A DNA stretch of 64,000 bases from Spirosoma taeanense (lineage in GTDB: Bacteria > Bacteroidota > Bacteroidia > Cytophagales > Spirosomataceae). The number at the start of each line of letters is the position of its first letter. Positions within the stretch are counted from its first letter, which is position 1. The position numbers and the translations under genes were made by a program. Below, in pieces: positions 42,922 through 51,754 of the stretch. The stretch spans positions 5,488,501 to 5,552,500 of the forward strand of contig NZ_CP053435.1 of NCBI RefSeq assembly GCF_013127955.1. Direction: 5' to 3'. The notes beneath the pieces are model-generated. The model saw nothing but the letters and a program-made list of their open reading frames with translations, was not told the origin of the DNA and made no database searches.

Positions 42922-44739
42922 TTAGAGTTTCTGGCCTTCAGGCAGGTTTACTTCAATGCCAATCGCCCGCATAAGCTGACTGGCGTTAAAGCTTCCGCAG
43001 ATGCCTTTACGTAGTTTATAATCGAATACGAGTTCGCCGTTGTGGAGATCGGACTGGAAATGATAATTGCTGACAAAATCAGCCGCATCCGTCAGTTGGC
43101 CCAGTTCAAGATCATGGGTTGACACAAAACCCGATGCGGCCGTGCGGTGCATCTGACGAATCAGGGCCTCGGCGCCCCGGTGGCGATCGGCAGAGTTCGT
43201 ACCTTTCAGAATCTCATCCAGAAAATATAGTACAGGCAATGCATCAGGCTCTTTAGTGAGACTAATCAACGTCTGTAGGCGTTTTAGCTCAGCATAAAAT
43301 GAGGACGTACTTTCTTCGAGCGAATCCTGAGTACGCATACTCGTGAACACCCGTACCGGCGAACACACGAAGCGTTCTGCACTCACGACAGCACCCGCCA
43401 ATGCCAGCACAACGTTTGCGCCGACTGTGCGCAGGAACGTACTCTTACCAGACATATTTGATCCGGTAATAAGTACGGTCTGGCCGCTACCGGCGATTGA
43501 GAGTGAATTAGCAATGCTACGGTCAAGTGGCAACAAGGGATGAGCCGCCGAACGCACATCTAGGGTTAATAGCTCATTGACGATCTCAGGCGTAGAATAA
43601 TCCGGATGCGCAAAGGCAAAACCAGCCAGACTATTGAGTGCTTCCAGCTCGCCCAGAGCGTCGAACCAGCGGCTGAGATCAGGGCCATATTGCTGGCGCC
43701 AGCGTTCCAGCCGAAACAAGTTATGAATATCCCAAAGCGTGGCTATGCCGAAGAGCAGATAAAAATAGGGATTACGTCGGTAATTCAACCCTTCAGTCAG
43801 CCGAGCTAATTGACTGATAGCCTCGGAGGCAGAATGTCCGGTTGCCGTCAGCGCCTGCTGAATAACCTGTAAGCGAGCTGATTCTCCATTTACTTGTTCA
43901 GCCTGTTGAAACAAGGCGCGAAACGCCCGCAGCGCAGCCGAAATCTCGAATGTCTGCTCACTTACGTCTTTTGCCTGGGCGCCTGTTCGGCTAAGCACCA
44001 GGCTATGAACTGCTAATGCTCCCAGAACGGCCACACCCGGCACATAGCCAGACAGCCACGCGACAAAAACACCCAGGGTAATTACCGGGAACAAAAATCG
44101 CACTACGTTCAGGTAAGCTGGTAGCGACTTATTTTCTGACGTAACCCACGTAACGAGCGCATTCGGCGACTGACTGATTGTTTCCTCTATATAGGCTAAT
44201 GCTTCAAATTTCTGCCGCCAGTCAAGCTGAGGTTTTAGCTCGGTTACAGCCTGCTGTCTTTGCTGAATAACTTCAAAGGTCGCCGGAGCCTGCAGCCAGG
44301 CGGCCAACTGGTTCTGGCCTAGGTGAGTATGCGTGCGATTGAGCAGCCGAAACAACGAATGCTTGCCGAAAACGTCCAGATCGCCGGAGTAATAGTGGGT
44401 TGGGCTGGCAAACTGTTCACCCGTTTCGGGGCGCAGGTACTGCCGCTTCAGACGGGCAAGTTCATCCTGATTAACGAACGCCAGATGATGATTCAAATCC
44501 CGCTCCTGCCGGACATTCTGGTGTTTTTTCAGCAGCAACAGAAAGCCAGTGATTCCAATCAGCAATGTCGCTACCGCTCCCCACTGCTGATCGAGCCGGA
44601 TAAGCAGCCAAACGGCTCCTACGCTGCCAATAAACCAGACAAGCCGCCAAAACGCCAGTTGATTGTATCGGCGCTGGGCGACCTGTTCGACTTGTGTAAA
44701 TTCCTGCTGACGGTGACGAAAGGTTGTTTCGGGCGGCAT
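42922..44739 (-). CDS. MutS-like ATPase with N-terminal membrane segments
   Basis: A 605-residue protein carrying only the MutS core and ATPase. The ATPase has TGSNMSGKSTFLRTVGANVVLALAGAVVSAE (Walker A) near residue 430 and LYFLDEILKGTNSADRHRGAEAL (Walker B) near residue 510. The N-terminal half has two hydrophobic helices (WRLVWFIGSVGAVWLLIRL and VATLLIGITGFLLLLKK), so the protein is membrane-anchored. It lacks the MutS mismatch-binding domain I and is not the mismatch-repair MutS. The substrate is unknown. It is common in Bacteroidota. Confidence 0.85.
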   Translation of the reverse strand: MPPETTFRHRQQEFTQVEQVAQRRYNQLAFWRLVWFIGSVGAVWLLIRLDQQWGAVATLLIGITGFLLLLKKHQNVRQERDLNHHLAFVNQDELARLKRQYLRPETGEQFASPTHYYSGDLDVFGKHSLFRLLNRTHTHLGQNQLAAWLQAPATFEVIQQRQQAVTELKPQLDWRQKFEALAYIEETISQSPNALVTWVTSENKSLPAYLNVVRFLFPVITLGVFVAWLSGYVPGVAVLGALAVHSLVLSRTGAQAKDVSEQTFEISAALRAFRALFQQAEQVNGESARLQVIQQALTATGHSASEAISQLARLTEGLNYRRNPYFYLLFGIATLWDIHNLFRLERWRQQYGPDLSRWFDALGELEALNSLAGFAFAHPDYSTPEIVNELLTLDVRSAAHPLLPLDRSIANSLSIAGSGQTVLITGSNMSGKSTFLRTVGANVVLALAGAVVSAERFVCSPVRVFTSMRTQDSLEESTSSFYAELKRLQTLISLTKEPDALPVLYFLDEILKGTNSADRHRGAEALIRQMHRTAASGFVSTHDLELGQLTDAADFVSNYHFQSDLHNGELVFDYKLRKGICGSFNASQLMRAIGIEVNLPEGQKL

Positions 44740-44794
44740 AAGCTAATGCGGCAGACAAACCGCCAACTGAATTTCAACTTGCGGAAAGCCCGCA

Positions 44795-45211
44795 TCATTT
44801 ATTACAATCCTGGCAAACGCCCTGAATCAGCAGGTTCATTTCCCGACGATCGTACCCTTCCGGCAAAGCTATGGCAGGAATACGCACCTTGTCGAGGCAG
44901 GTTGTCTGACCGCAGACTTCACATTTGAAATGGACGTGATCATGATGATGGTGTCCATCGGCGCAGTTTTCCCGACAGAGAGCGTATTTAGTGCCTCCCT
45001 CATCATCCAGAACCTTGTGGAGTAAGCCTTTATCCAGAAACGTCCGTAACGTTCGATAAATCGTTACGCGGTCATGGTCGGGCCCCAGACCGTTTTCTAC
45101 GTCGTTATGCGCCAGCGCATGACCTGCGTTCAGAAACAAGTCCAGCACCTCCTCCCGCCCGTTTGTGTGCCGAAGGTTAAAGTCTTTCAGAGTTTTTGCG
45201 GCCGGTGTCAT
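44795..45211 (-). CDS. Fur family transcriptional regulator
   Basis: About 138 residues: N-terminal winged helix (TNGREEVLDLFLNAGHALAHNDVENGLG, VTIYRTLRTFLDKGLLHKVLDDEGG) and a metal-binding domain with HHHHDHVHFKCEVCGQTTCLD and the C-terminal CQDC. It is a Fur/Zur/PerR-type repressor responding to a metal or peroxide; the metal is not decided by the motif. I start at MTPAAKTLKDF; a longer frame begins at 45253, 17 bases after the ABC gene, with which it may be cotranscribed. Confidence 0.88.
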   Translation of the reverse strand: MTPAAKTLKDFNLRHTNGREEVLDLFLNAGHALAHNDVENGLGPDHDRVTIYRTLRTFLDKGLLHKVLDDEGGTKYALCRENCADGHHHHDHVHFKCEVCGQTTCLDKVRIPAIALPEGYDRREMNLLIQGVCQDCNK

Positions 45212-45269
45212 GGTGAGCAGTGACTTATCGGGACGTAAAGGCTGGCGTGGCAAGCAGCCAGCCTTCCGT

Positions 45270-47075
45270 TTATTCTATGATTTCGAACTGCAATTTAACT
45301 AGGTTTGCATAGATGCCGTCCTCCTGCGTTGCCAGTTCATCGTGCGTACCCTGCTCGGCAATCTGGCCCTCGCGGATGACGTAGATCGTATCTACCTTAC
45401 GGATTGTGGCCAGCCGGTGTGCAATGATAATCGTCGTACGGTTCTGCATCAGCTCATCGAGCGCTTCCTGCACCAGCCGCTCCGACTCGGCATCCAGCGC
45501 ACTGGTCGCTTCGTCCAGAATCAGAATAGCTGGATCTTTCAGAATTGCCCGGGCAATAGCAATACGTTGCCGCTGACCACCCGACAGTTTAACGCCCCGC
45601 TCGCCCACAATGGTTTGAAAGCCTTCCGGGAATGATTCGATGAAATCAAGCGCATTGGCCTTGCGGGCAGCCTCACGTATCTCAGCTTCTGTTGCGCCGG
45701 GCTTACCATACTGAATATTTTCCAGAATTGTACCGCCGAACAGCATGACCTCCTGCGGCACCACAGCAATGTTTTTACGCAGTTCCGTTACGTTAAAACC
45801 GGCCAGCGCCCGGCCATCTATGGTGATATCGCCATCACTCAGTGGGTAATACCGCATCAACAGCTGGACAATCGTGGATTTACCTGCTCCACTCTGGCCA
45901 ACCAGGGCAATTTTACGTCCGGCGGCTACGTCGAGCGAGATACCTTTCAGCACAGAGACATCCGGGCGAGACGGGTACGAGAACTGCACATTATTGAACC
46001 GAACGTTACCCTGTACCGGAATAAACAGTGGTGTTTCCTGATCGGCATCTACCTCTGATGGCTCGTCCAGAATTTCAAGAATGCGTTCTGATGCGCCGAT
46101 GGTCCGCTGAACCTGCGCGTACATATCCCCCATACCCGCTACCGAACCACCAATAAAGGCCGTATAGAAAATGAAGGTCAGCAGGTCGGCAAAGGGAATT
46201 TCACCCGACTGCACCAGGCTACCACCGTACCAGACGATGCCCATGATACCACCAAACATGGCGAAAATGATGAAGGAAACAAACACACCCCGGAACCGGG
46301 CCGTCCGCAGAGCCGTATTGACCATGCGCTGCAAAGCAGCACCGTAACGACCGATTTCTAAACGTTCGTTGGTAAACGCCTTAACAACATTGATCGATTG
46401 CAGCGTTTCCTCCACGATCACACTGGCCGCAGCCAACTGATCCTGCGCTTCTTTGGACAGCTTACGAATATACCGACCGAATATAATGGCCGCCACAATA
46501 ATGACGGGGAAGGTCGCCAGCATGAATAGCGTAAGCTTCCAGGATACGTACAGGATAAACAGCGTGCCACCCACCAGTGTAGCCACCTGCCGGAATAATT
46601 CAGCCAGCGTAATAGACAGCACATCCTGTAATTGCGAAACGTCGGCGGAGATACGGCTGGTCAATTCACCGACGCGCCGTTTTTCAAAAAAAGGAATTGG
46701 CAACGTAACAATCTTGCTATACACCGACCGCCGAACGTCGGCCATGGAACGCTCGCTAACCTGCGCAAAGAAATAGATCCTAAAGAATGAAAAGATGGCC
46801 TGCAGGACCAGAATAGCGGCAAAGATTAGGATCACCTGGCCAAGCGTAAACGGCGACTTCCCCTGGATAACACTTGTTACCTGACCAATCAGGGCCGGAA
46901 AGCTCAGCGTCGTTAGGGTTGATAAAACCAGGAATACAAACCCGAAGGCGAACTGCACCCGATAGGGCCGTACGAACCGAAATACACGCAGGGCTTTCTG
47001 GATGCCTTCCCGGTTCAATTTGCGTTTATCTTCTTTACCGGCTTCCTCGCCAGCATTCTCACGTCGCTTTGCCAT
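45270..47075 (-). CDS. ABC exporter (MsbA-like half transporter)
   Basis: A 601-residue fused permease-ATPase. Six hydrophobic segments lie in residues about 40-330; the NBD has Walker A ALVGQSGAGKSTIVQLL near 395, signature LSGGQRQRIAIARA near 495, Walker B ILILDEATSALDAES near 515, and a D loop with H in IIIAHRLATIRK. Such half-transporters act as homodimers exporting lipids or drugs from the inner membrane. It is followed on the same strand by Fur after a short gap; coregulation is plausible. Confidence 0.93.
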   Translation of the reverse strand: MAKRRENAGEEAGKEDKRKLNREGIQKALRVFRFVRPYRVQFAFGFVFLVLSTLTTLSFPALIGQVTSVIQGKSPFTLGQVILIFAAILVLQAIFSFFRIYFFAQVSERSMADVRRSVYSKIVTLPIPFFEKRRVGELTSRISADVSQLQDVLSITLAELFRQVATLVGGTLFILYVSWKLTLFMLATFPVIIVAAIIFGRYIRKLSKEAQDQLAAASVIVEETLQSINVVKAFTNERLEIGRYGAALQRMVNTALRTARFRGVFVSFIIFAMFGGIMGIVWYGGSLVQSGEIPFADLLTFIFYTAFIGGSVAGMGDMYAQVQRTIGASERILEILDEPSEVDADQETPLFIPVQGNVRFNNVQFSYPSRPDVSVLKGISLDVAAGRKIALVGQSGAGKSTIVQLLMRYYPLSDGDITIDGRALAGFNVTELRKNIAVVPQEVMLFGGTILENIQYGKPGATEAEIREAARKANALDFIESFPEGFQTIVGERGVKLSGGQRQRIAIARAILKDPAILILDEATSALDAESERLVQEALDELMQNRTTIIIAHRLATIRKVDTIYVIREGQIAEQGTHDELATQEDGIYANLVKLQFEIIE

Positions 47076-47165
47076 TGTTGGTTAATCCTGTTACTAAATG
47101 ACCTCTGTATAGACTGTCGTTACCGGCCAGAAAATATTGGCTCGGAACCATACAGAGGCAAAACT

Positions 47166-48143
47166 TTAATCGTCTTTTTGGCCTTTATAGCCGGATTGTT
47201 CAAAAATCTGCCGGGCATCAGCCAGGCGCATCAGCTCGGCAATACTCTGACTGCTATGTTCGTCGTGGTATCGGCCAACAATTCGCCAGCCAAGCCACCG
47301 CCCGATTGCGCCGGGTGCGGCCTGCCCAATTTCGGCCGTGAAGGGCCGTTCGTTCAAATATCGTTGTTTTACGCCGGGATTCGTTTGATATAGCAGTTGA
47401 TTATCAATAAAATGCGCCCAGACGATGTCCTGCGCATTAAACGTTTCGGTCAGTTGCTTGTCTGAGTAGCCGATAATCAGACTGTCGGCCACCTCAGGTA
47501 ACATGGTTTTGGTAAATACAAACCCTTTGCCATAATAAACCATATCGGCTAGCAACGTCTGGTCGGCCCGGTTTGTGGCGTTGTATTTATCCGAGATGGC
47601 AAAAACGATGGCCGGAGCGATATACTCTTTCTGGTAACGGCGCAGAATATATTGTGGAAATTCCGGACCCTGTGGACGATACTTCGCCTTTGGACCAACA
47701 AAATAATCGAGACCAATAATGATCAAGCTATCGCTAACAACCAGATCCGGTCCCTGAAAGCCTGTTACCATCGTAGCGACTTTAGGCGATCGAAAGTCTG
47801 GAAAGTCTTTTTTAATATTTGTGAAAGCTTCGGCGAGTTGGTTGTTCAGGTCGGTCATATCGCCGAATTCCGTCTGAACCTGCTTGTATAGTTCGTTCAA
47901 CGCCGGATTATTGACCCGGTTGGTCAATTCCCGAACGAGTGCCGTATCATTTCCGGCTCCGTTCGCGTTAAAGTACAATTGAGCGATGGATGGATTCTGG
48001 TTTAGAAATACCCGAACGCTATCCGAAGATTTATTCGCAAAAAGTTTTTGATCGAGCCGAACCAGCGTAATGTCTTCGTTTTCGGTACACGAAGCAAACA
48101 GAAAAGAGAAAAAAAGCCCAAACAGGGCCATCCATAGTCGCAT
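47166..48143 (-). CDS. Gliding motility lipoprotein GldB-like
   Basis: A protein of about 325 residues with a lipobox (FFSFLFASC) and a GldB-type body: DITLVRLDQKLFAN, YFNANGAGNDTALVRELTNRVNNPALNELYKQV, then DSLIIIGLDYFVGPKAKYRPQGPEFPQYILRRY and YSDKQLTETFNAQDIVWAHFIDNQLLYQTNP. GldB is needed for gliding in Flavobacterium, where it works with the T9SS-linked motility machinery, but GldB homologues also occur in non-gliding relatives. The usual gldC neighbour is absent. The ATG that gives MRLWMALFGLF is used; the frame extends three codons upstream. Confidence 0.75.
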   Translation of the reverse strand: MRLWMALFGLFFSFLFASCTENEDITLVRLDQKLFANKSSDSVRVFLNQNPSIAQLYFNANGAGNDTALVRELTNRVNNPALNELYKQVQTEFGDMTDLNNQLAEAFTNIKKDFPDFRSPKVATMVTGFQGPDLVVSDSLIIIGLDYFVGPKAKYRPQGPEFPQYILRRYQKEYIAPAIVFAISDKYNATNRADQTLLADMVYYGKGFVFTKTMLPEVADSLIIGYSDKQLTETFNAQDIVWAHFIDNQLLYQTNPGVKQRYLNERPFTAEIGQAAPGAIGRWLGWRIVGRYHDEHSSQSIAELMRLADARQIFEQSGYKGQKDD

Positions 48144-48182
48144 GAAAATCACGGGTTTCCTATATTGAAAACGTGCAAAATT

Positions 48183-49058
48183 ATGAAAAAAGTTGCAGGG
48201 TTAAGTCTGATTTTGATTGCCTTCATGTTGGTTGGTGCTGTTGCTCAGACAACTTCACCTGCACTTTATAATCTGAGAACGAAGGAATCGCGCGCGACCG
48301 ATAAACGGTTCCGAAAAATACTGGGCGACAATTATGACGGGCAGGACAAGAACCGCCGGGACTACGACGATGACCGTAAGCGCCGTCGGCGTCGCCAGTC
48401 TACCACCGACGAAAGCGGCCCCGATTACGCCCGCCCCAACCACCTCATTGAAATGAGCATCCGGCTCGCGCCTTCACTCAATCTGAACACGGCTACCGGA
48501 ACCGGAAGTTACGCAGGTTTTGGCGACAATGGGGCGGCCGTCCGGATGAGCGTTGGCCCAACGCTAGACTATTTCTTCTTTAAAGACAGTTATGCTTTCA
48601 GCACGGGGCTTTGGTACACCATTAAACGATCCGGTTTTCAGATGCCCGGTACCTTCGGGGGATCGCGGTGGACGCCCGGTACGCCCGAAAAAGAGTCGAT
48701 CTATAATCTCCAATACCTACAGGTGCCGTTGAGCGTCAAATTATTTGCGAACAATATTTCCCCCGGCATCCGGCTTTACGTACAGACGGGTGGCCTGTTA
48801 AGTCTGAAAATAGCCGAGAAAGCTCTGCAGCCTGAACGGAATGGACTTTATACGGCTGAAAGTGGCGGTAATCGGCGGCAGTACGGATTTGGTGATATTG
48901 AGTTGCTGCTCGGAACCGGTATCCAGTATAAAATTAACCAGACCAATGCGTTTAACCTGGGGGTGAGCTACCAACGTGGCTTGGTCAACGTAGCCCGGGC
49001 AAGCGAGCTCATTTCTAAAAATCGGGTTGTTTCCCTGGATTTCGGCTTTAAGTTCTGA
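48183..49058 (+). CDS. Outer-membrane beta-barrel with Arg-rich linker
   Basis: About 291 residues: signal peptide (MKKVAGLSLILIAFMLVGAVAQ), then a basic linker of about 60 residues containing DDRKRRRRRQS near residue 65, then a beta-barrel with Gly- and Tyr-rich strands (IRLAPSLNLNTATGTGSYAGF, YAFSTGLWYTIKRSGFQMPG, ..NRVVSLDFGFKF at the end). It resembles PorT-like and other barrels in which a periplasmic arm precedes the barrel; the Arg run may bind peptidoglycan, LPS or partner proteins. It is divergent from GldB. Confidence 0.75.
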   Translation: MKKVAGLSLILIAFMLVGAVAQTTSPALYNLRTKESRATDKRFRKILGDNYDGQDKNRRDYDDDRKRRRRRQSTTDESGPDYARPNHLIEMSIRLAPSLNLNTATGTGSYAGFGDNGAAVRMSVGPTLDYFFFKDSYAFSTGLWYTIKRSGFQMPGTFGGSRWTPGTPEKESIYNLQYLQVPLSVKLFANNISPGIRLYVQTGGLLSLKIAEKALQPERNGLYTAESGGNRRQYGFGDIELLLGTGIQYKINQTNAFNLGVSYQRGLVNVARASELISKNRVVSLDFGFKF

Positions 49059-49079
49059 TCCGGACCGGAACTCATATCC

Positions 49080-49835
49080 TCACACCCGCATTTCGATGCC
49101 CTGCTCACGCAGATAGTTCTTTAATGCCGGAATTTCGATTTCCTTGAAGTGAAAAATACTGGCGGCCAGCCCGGCGTCGGCTTTGCCGGTGGTGAAAACA
49201 TCCACGAAATGTTCCATCGTGCCCGCTCCACCTGATGCGATCACCGGTATGTTCGCTGCGCCTGAAATCTGCGCGGTTAATTCCAGCGCAAAACCGGCTT
49301 TGGTGCCATCAGTATCCATCGAGGTCAGCAAAATCTCGCCCGCGCCCCGGTCTTCAACTTCCTTAGCCCAGGCAATTGTCCGTAATTCGGTGGGTTTACG
49401 TCCGCCATGGGTATGCACTATGTGTTCGCCATCTACATACCGTGTGTCGATTGCAACCACGACGCACTGACTGCCAAACTCAAGAGCCAGCTCGTTTATT
49501 AAACCAGGGTTTCGCACGGCCGACGAATTAATTGAGATTTTATCGGCTCCAGCGTTCAGCAGCGCCGACACATCGGCGACGGATGAAATTCCTCCACCCA
49601 CCGTAAATGGGATATTAATTGTATGAGCCACGTTCCGAACCAGTTCAATCAGCGTTTTACGCTCATCGACGGTTGCCGTTATGTCCAGAAAAACTAACTC
49701 GTCGGCTCCCTGTTGGGCATAAACAGCCGCCAGCGCAACCGGATCGCCTGCGTCGCGGAGGTTAACAAAGTTTGTTCCTTTCACCGTGCGGCCATCTTTG
49801 ATATCCAGACACGGAATGATACGTTTGGTAAGCAT
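49080..49835 (-). CDS. hisF: Imidazole glycerol phosphate synthase cyclase subunit
   Basis: A 251-residue TIM barrel: [16 protein letters not shown] with the catalytic Asp, [30 protein letters not shown], and [15 protein letters not shown]. It uses ammonia from HisH to form imidazole glycerol phosphate and AICAR; the AICAR feeds PurH, also encoded in this window. It is the last gene of a four-gene operon led by hisH, starting 3 bases after the acetyltransferase stop. Confidence 0.97.
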   Translation of the reverse strand: MLTKRIIPCLDIKDGRTVKGTNFVNLRDAGDPVALAAVYAQQGADELVFLDITATVDERKTLIELVRNVAHTINIPFTVGGGISSVADVSALLNAGADKISINSSAVRNPGLINELALEFGSQCVVVAIDTRYVDGEHIVHTHGGRKPTELRTIAWAKEVEDRGAGEILLTSMDTDGTKAGFALELTAQISGAANIPVIASGGAGTMEHFVDVFTTGKADAGLAASIFHFKEIEIPALKNYLREQGIEMRV

Positions 49836-49838
49836 GAA

Positions 49839-50261
49839 TTAATAACGTTCGATCAGCTTGCGCTGCATGAAAATGTAGGGGTGGTCCAGGGCCGTAAAGC
49901 CAAACTGCTCATACAGCGAGTGTGCATCCCGGGTAGCCAGCACCCATCGGCGAAGACCCTGCAGCGCGGGATAATCCGAAATGGTTTGCATCAATAATTT
50001 AGAAAGCCCTCTGCCCCGGTGCTCAGCAACGATAAACACATCAGCCAGATAAGCGAACGTAGCTTCGTCGGTGATAACACGGGCAAAACCGACCTGCTCT
50101 ACGTCAAGATAAACCCCAAAACAAAGCGAGTTTCGAATAGCTCGTTCAACAAGTTCGATTGGAATGTTCAGGGCCCAGTAGGATTCTGTGCTCAGAAACC
50201 GGTGAATGAGCGCTACATCTAATCGGGTTTTATCCGTACTTACTATGTAGCTCATATTCAT
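49839..50261 (-). CDS. GNAT family N-acetyltransferase within the his operon
   Basis: A 140-residue GNAT: YLADVFIVAEHRGRGLSKLLMQTI is the acetyl-CoA binding R/Q-x-x-G-x-G/A motif region, and SLYEQFGFTALDHP is the C-terminal element. The ATG overlaps the hisA stop as ATGA, and hisF starts 3 bases after its stop, so it is translated within the his operon. Its substrate is unknown; it may be a passenger or act on a His-pathway-related metabolite. Confidence 0.88.
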   Translation of the reverse strand: MNMSYIVSTDKTRLDVALIHRFLSTESYWALNIPIELVERAIRNSLCFGVYLDVEQVGFARVITDEATFAYLADVFIVAEHRGRGLSKLLMQTISDYPALQGLRRWVLATRDAHSLYEQFGFTALDHPYIFMQRKLIERY

Positions 50262-50980
50262 GGGTTAGCAAACTTGGTCAGCTCTGCCAGCGTGACGCGA
50301 CCTTCGTAGATTGCCTTGCCGACAATGACCCCGAAAACGTTCATGTCGGCCAGGGTTTCGATATCCTGCATGCCGCTAACGCCCCCACTGGCGATAATAT
50401 TCAGATTCGGGAATCGGTCCTGCAAATTCCGGTACAGATCAAACGATGGCCCCTGTAAAAGACCGTCCTTCGCAACGTCGGTGCTGATAACATACTTTGC
50501 GCCCTTCTCAACCCATTTCTCCACGAAATCATATACCCACACGTCAGTCCCTTCCTCCCAGCCGCTAACAGCGATTTTTTCGTTTTTAGCGTCGGCGCCC
50601 AGAATAATCTTATCAGCACTATGCCGCGATAACCACCGCTCCATCAGATCGGGCTGTTTCACCGCAACGCTGCCGCCCGTCACCTGCTTCGCTCCGCATT
50701 CAAACACGACGCGCAAATCATCGTCGGACTGAACCCCCCCGCCAAAATCAATATGCAGCCGGGTTTTGGTAGCAATCAGTTCCAGAACTTTCCAGTTGAT
50801 AACCCGTTTCTCGCGGGCACCGTCGAGGTCGACCAGGTGCAGACGCGTCAGACCCGCATCTTCAAACTGCTGAGCCACCTCAAGCGGCCGGGCATTATAT
50901 TCTTTTTTCTGGCGGTAGTCGCCCTGCGTCAGCCGAACGGCTTTGCCTTCAATCAGGTCAATTGCAGGAATAATGTACAT
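50258..50980 (-). CDS. hisA: 1-(5-phosphoribosyl)-5-[(5-phosphoribosylamino)methylideneamino]imidazole-4-carboxamide isomerase
   Basis: A 240-residue TIM barrel isomerase of the histidine pathway that opens the ribose ring of ProFAR: IPAIDLIEGKAVRLTQGDY has the first catalytic Asp, VDLDGAREK the second phosphate region, STDVAKDGLLQGPSFD the second catalytic Asp, and ASGGVSGMQDIETL the phosphate grip. Standard length. It is the second gene of the operon, 30 bases downstream of hisH. Confidence 0.97.
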   Translation of the reverse strand: MYIIPAIDLIEGKAVRLTQGDYRQKKEYNARPLEVAQQFEDAGLTRLHLVDLDGAREKRVINWKVLELIATKTRLHIDFGGGVQSDDDLRVVFECGAKQVTGGSVAVKQPDLMERWLSRHSADKIILGADAKNEKIAVSGWEEGTDVWVYDFVEKWVEKGAKYVISTDVAKDGLLQGPSFDLYRNLQDRFPNLNIIASGGVSGMQDIETLADMNVFGVIVGKAIYEGRVTLAELTKFANP

Positions 50981-51010
50981 GGATGGTATGAACGTAAAAA
51001 AGCGCTGTGT

Positions 51011-51601
51011 TTACGACAGTTTTAGAAAATTCTCCAGAATCCGCTGTCCGGCATCTCCACTAATTTCGGCATGGAACTGAGCCGCATAAAAGTTGTCCCG
51101 GTGCAGCATGGCGCTGAATGGCCGGACGTAATCGCAGACGGCCGTTGTTTCCGGACAAACGTCAGCGGCATAGCTATGCACAAAATATACGTAAGCGTTT
51201 TCGGCTAAACCCTCGGTCAGCGGACCGCGCAGATTATGGATATTGTTCCAGCCGGTATGGGGCACCTTAAGACCCGGTACGGTTTCAAAGCGCCGAACGT
51301 CAATATCAAAAATGCCCATACAGGTCGTGTTATTTTCTTCAGAACGACGGCACATCAGTTGCATCCCGACGCAGGTGCCTAAAACGGGCTGCTTCAGCGA
51401 CGGAATCAGTTTATCGAGCCCACGCTCGCGCAGGTAAGCCATGGCAGTGCTGGCCTCGCCCACACCCGGGAATATTACTTTATCGGCCGAACGTATCTCT
51501 GCTTCGTCGTCTGTAAGCAAATAGCTAGCGCCCAGCCGGTCCAGCGCGTACATGACCGACTGAACATTACCAGCGTTGTATTTGATAATTACTGTTTTCA
51601 T
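51011..51601 (-). CDS. hisH: Imidazole glycerol phosphate synthase glutaminase subunit
   Basis: A 196-residue class I glutamine amidotransferase: nucleophile Cys in LGTCVGMQLMCRRSEE near residue 77, His and Glu in AAQFHAEISGDAGQRIL near residue 180. The AQFHAEIS segment departs slightly from the common QFHPEKS, as seen in many Bacteroidota HisH. It releases ammonia from glutamine for HisF. First gene of the operon; the attenuator terminator ends directly before its start codon. Confidence 0.96.
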   Translation of the reverse strand: MKTVIIKYNAGNVQSVMYALDRLGASYLLTDDEAEIRSADKVIFPGVGEASTAMAYLRERGLDKLIPSLKQPVLGTCVGMQLMCRRSEENNTTCMGIFDIDVRRFETVPGLKVPHTGWNNIHNLRGPLTEGLAENAYVYFVHSYAADVCPETTAVCDYVRPFSAMLHRDNFYAAQFHAEISGDAGQRILENFLKLS

Positions 51602-51607
51602 AAAGCA

Positions 51608-51638
51608 AAAGCCCGGCTCATTAGCAGAACCGGGCTTT
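51608..51638 (-). terminator. his attenuator terminator hairpin
   Basis: Minus strand: AAAGCCCGG (51638-51630), a 13-base loop, CCGGGCTTT (51616-51608), then TGCTTT, ending directly at the hisH ATG (51601). It is positioned to stop transcription before hisH unless prevented. Part of the loop (51623-51630) is complementary to 51692-51699 upstream, giving an alternative pairing. Confidence 0.8.
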
Positions 51639-51715
51639 GTATATTGTGGTAATCAGGATTGTCTCACCGAACTCACAAACACGAGCAACTCGTTCTGCTG
51701 CGTTACCGCTCAGAA
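51623..51715 (-). promoter_or_regulatory. Candidate his operon attenuator (four-segment)
   Basis: Minus-strand segments: 1 = TTCTGAGCG (51715-51707); 2 = CGCAGCAGAAC (51702-51692), pairing with 1 as TTCTG/CAGAA plus GCG/CGC around GTAA; 3 = GTTCTGCT (51630-51623), fully complementary to AGCAGAAC of segment 2; 4 = CCGGGCTTT (51616-51608), closing the terminator with the sequence just before segment 3. Segment 1 begins right after the leader's His codons and the leader's stop codon falls in the 1:2 loop, so a ribosome stalled on His codons would cover segment 1 and free segment 2 to pair with 3. A weak point: segment 3 overlaps the terminator stem by only one base and lies mostly in its loop. 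Confidence 0.7.
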
Positions 51716-51750
51716 TGATGATGCCGATGAGTTGAGGTTGCTAAAATCAT
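51703..51750 (-). CDS. hisL: Histidine leader peptide (attenuation)
   Basis: A 15-codon ORF on the minus strand: MILATSTHRHHHSER followed by TAA. Four of five consecutive codons (residues 8-12) are His. It lies between a promoter-like element (51755-51785) and a terminator hairpin abutting hisH. Such His-rich leaders sense charged tRNA(His): scarcity stalls the ribosome and the terminator does not form. Position, codons and downstream RNA pairing together make this a strong call. The start codon sits only 4 bases after the -7 box, so translation may be leaderless. Confidence 0.8.
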   Translation of the reverse strand: MILATSTHRHHHSER

Positions 51751-51754
51751 AAAA

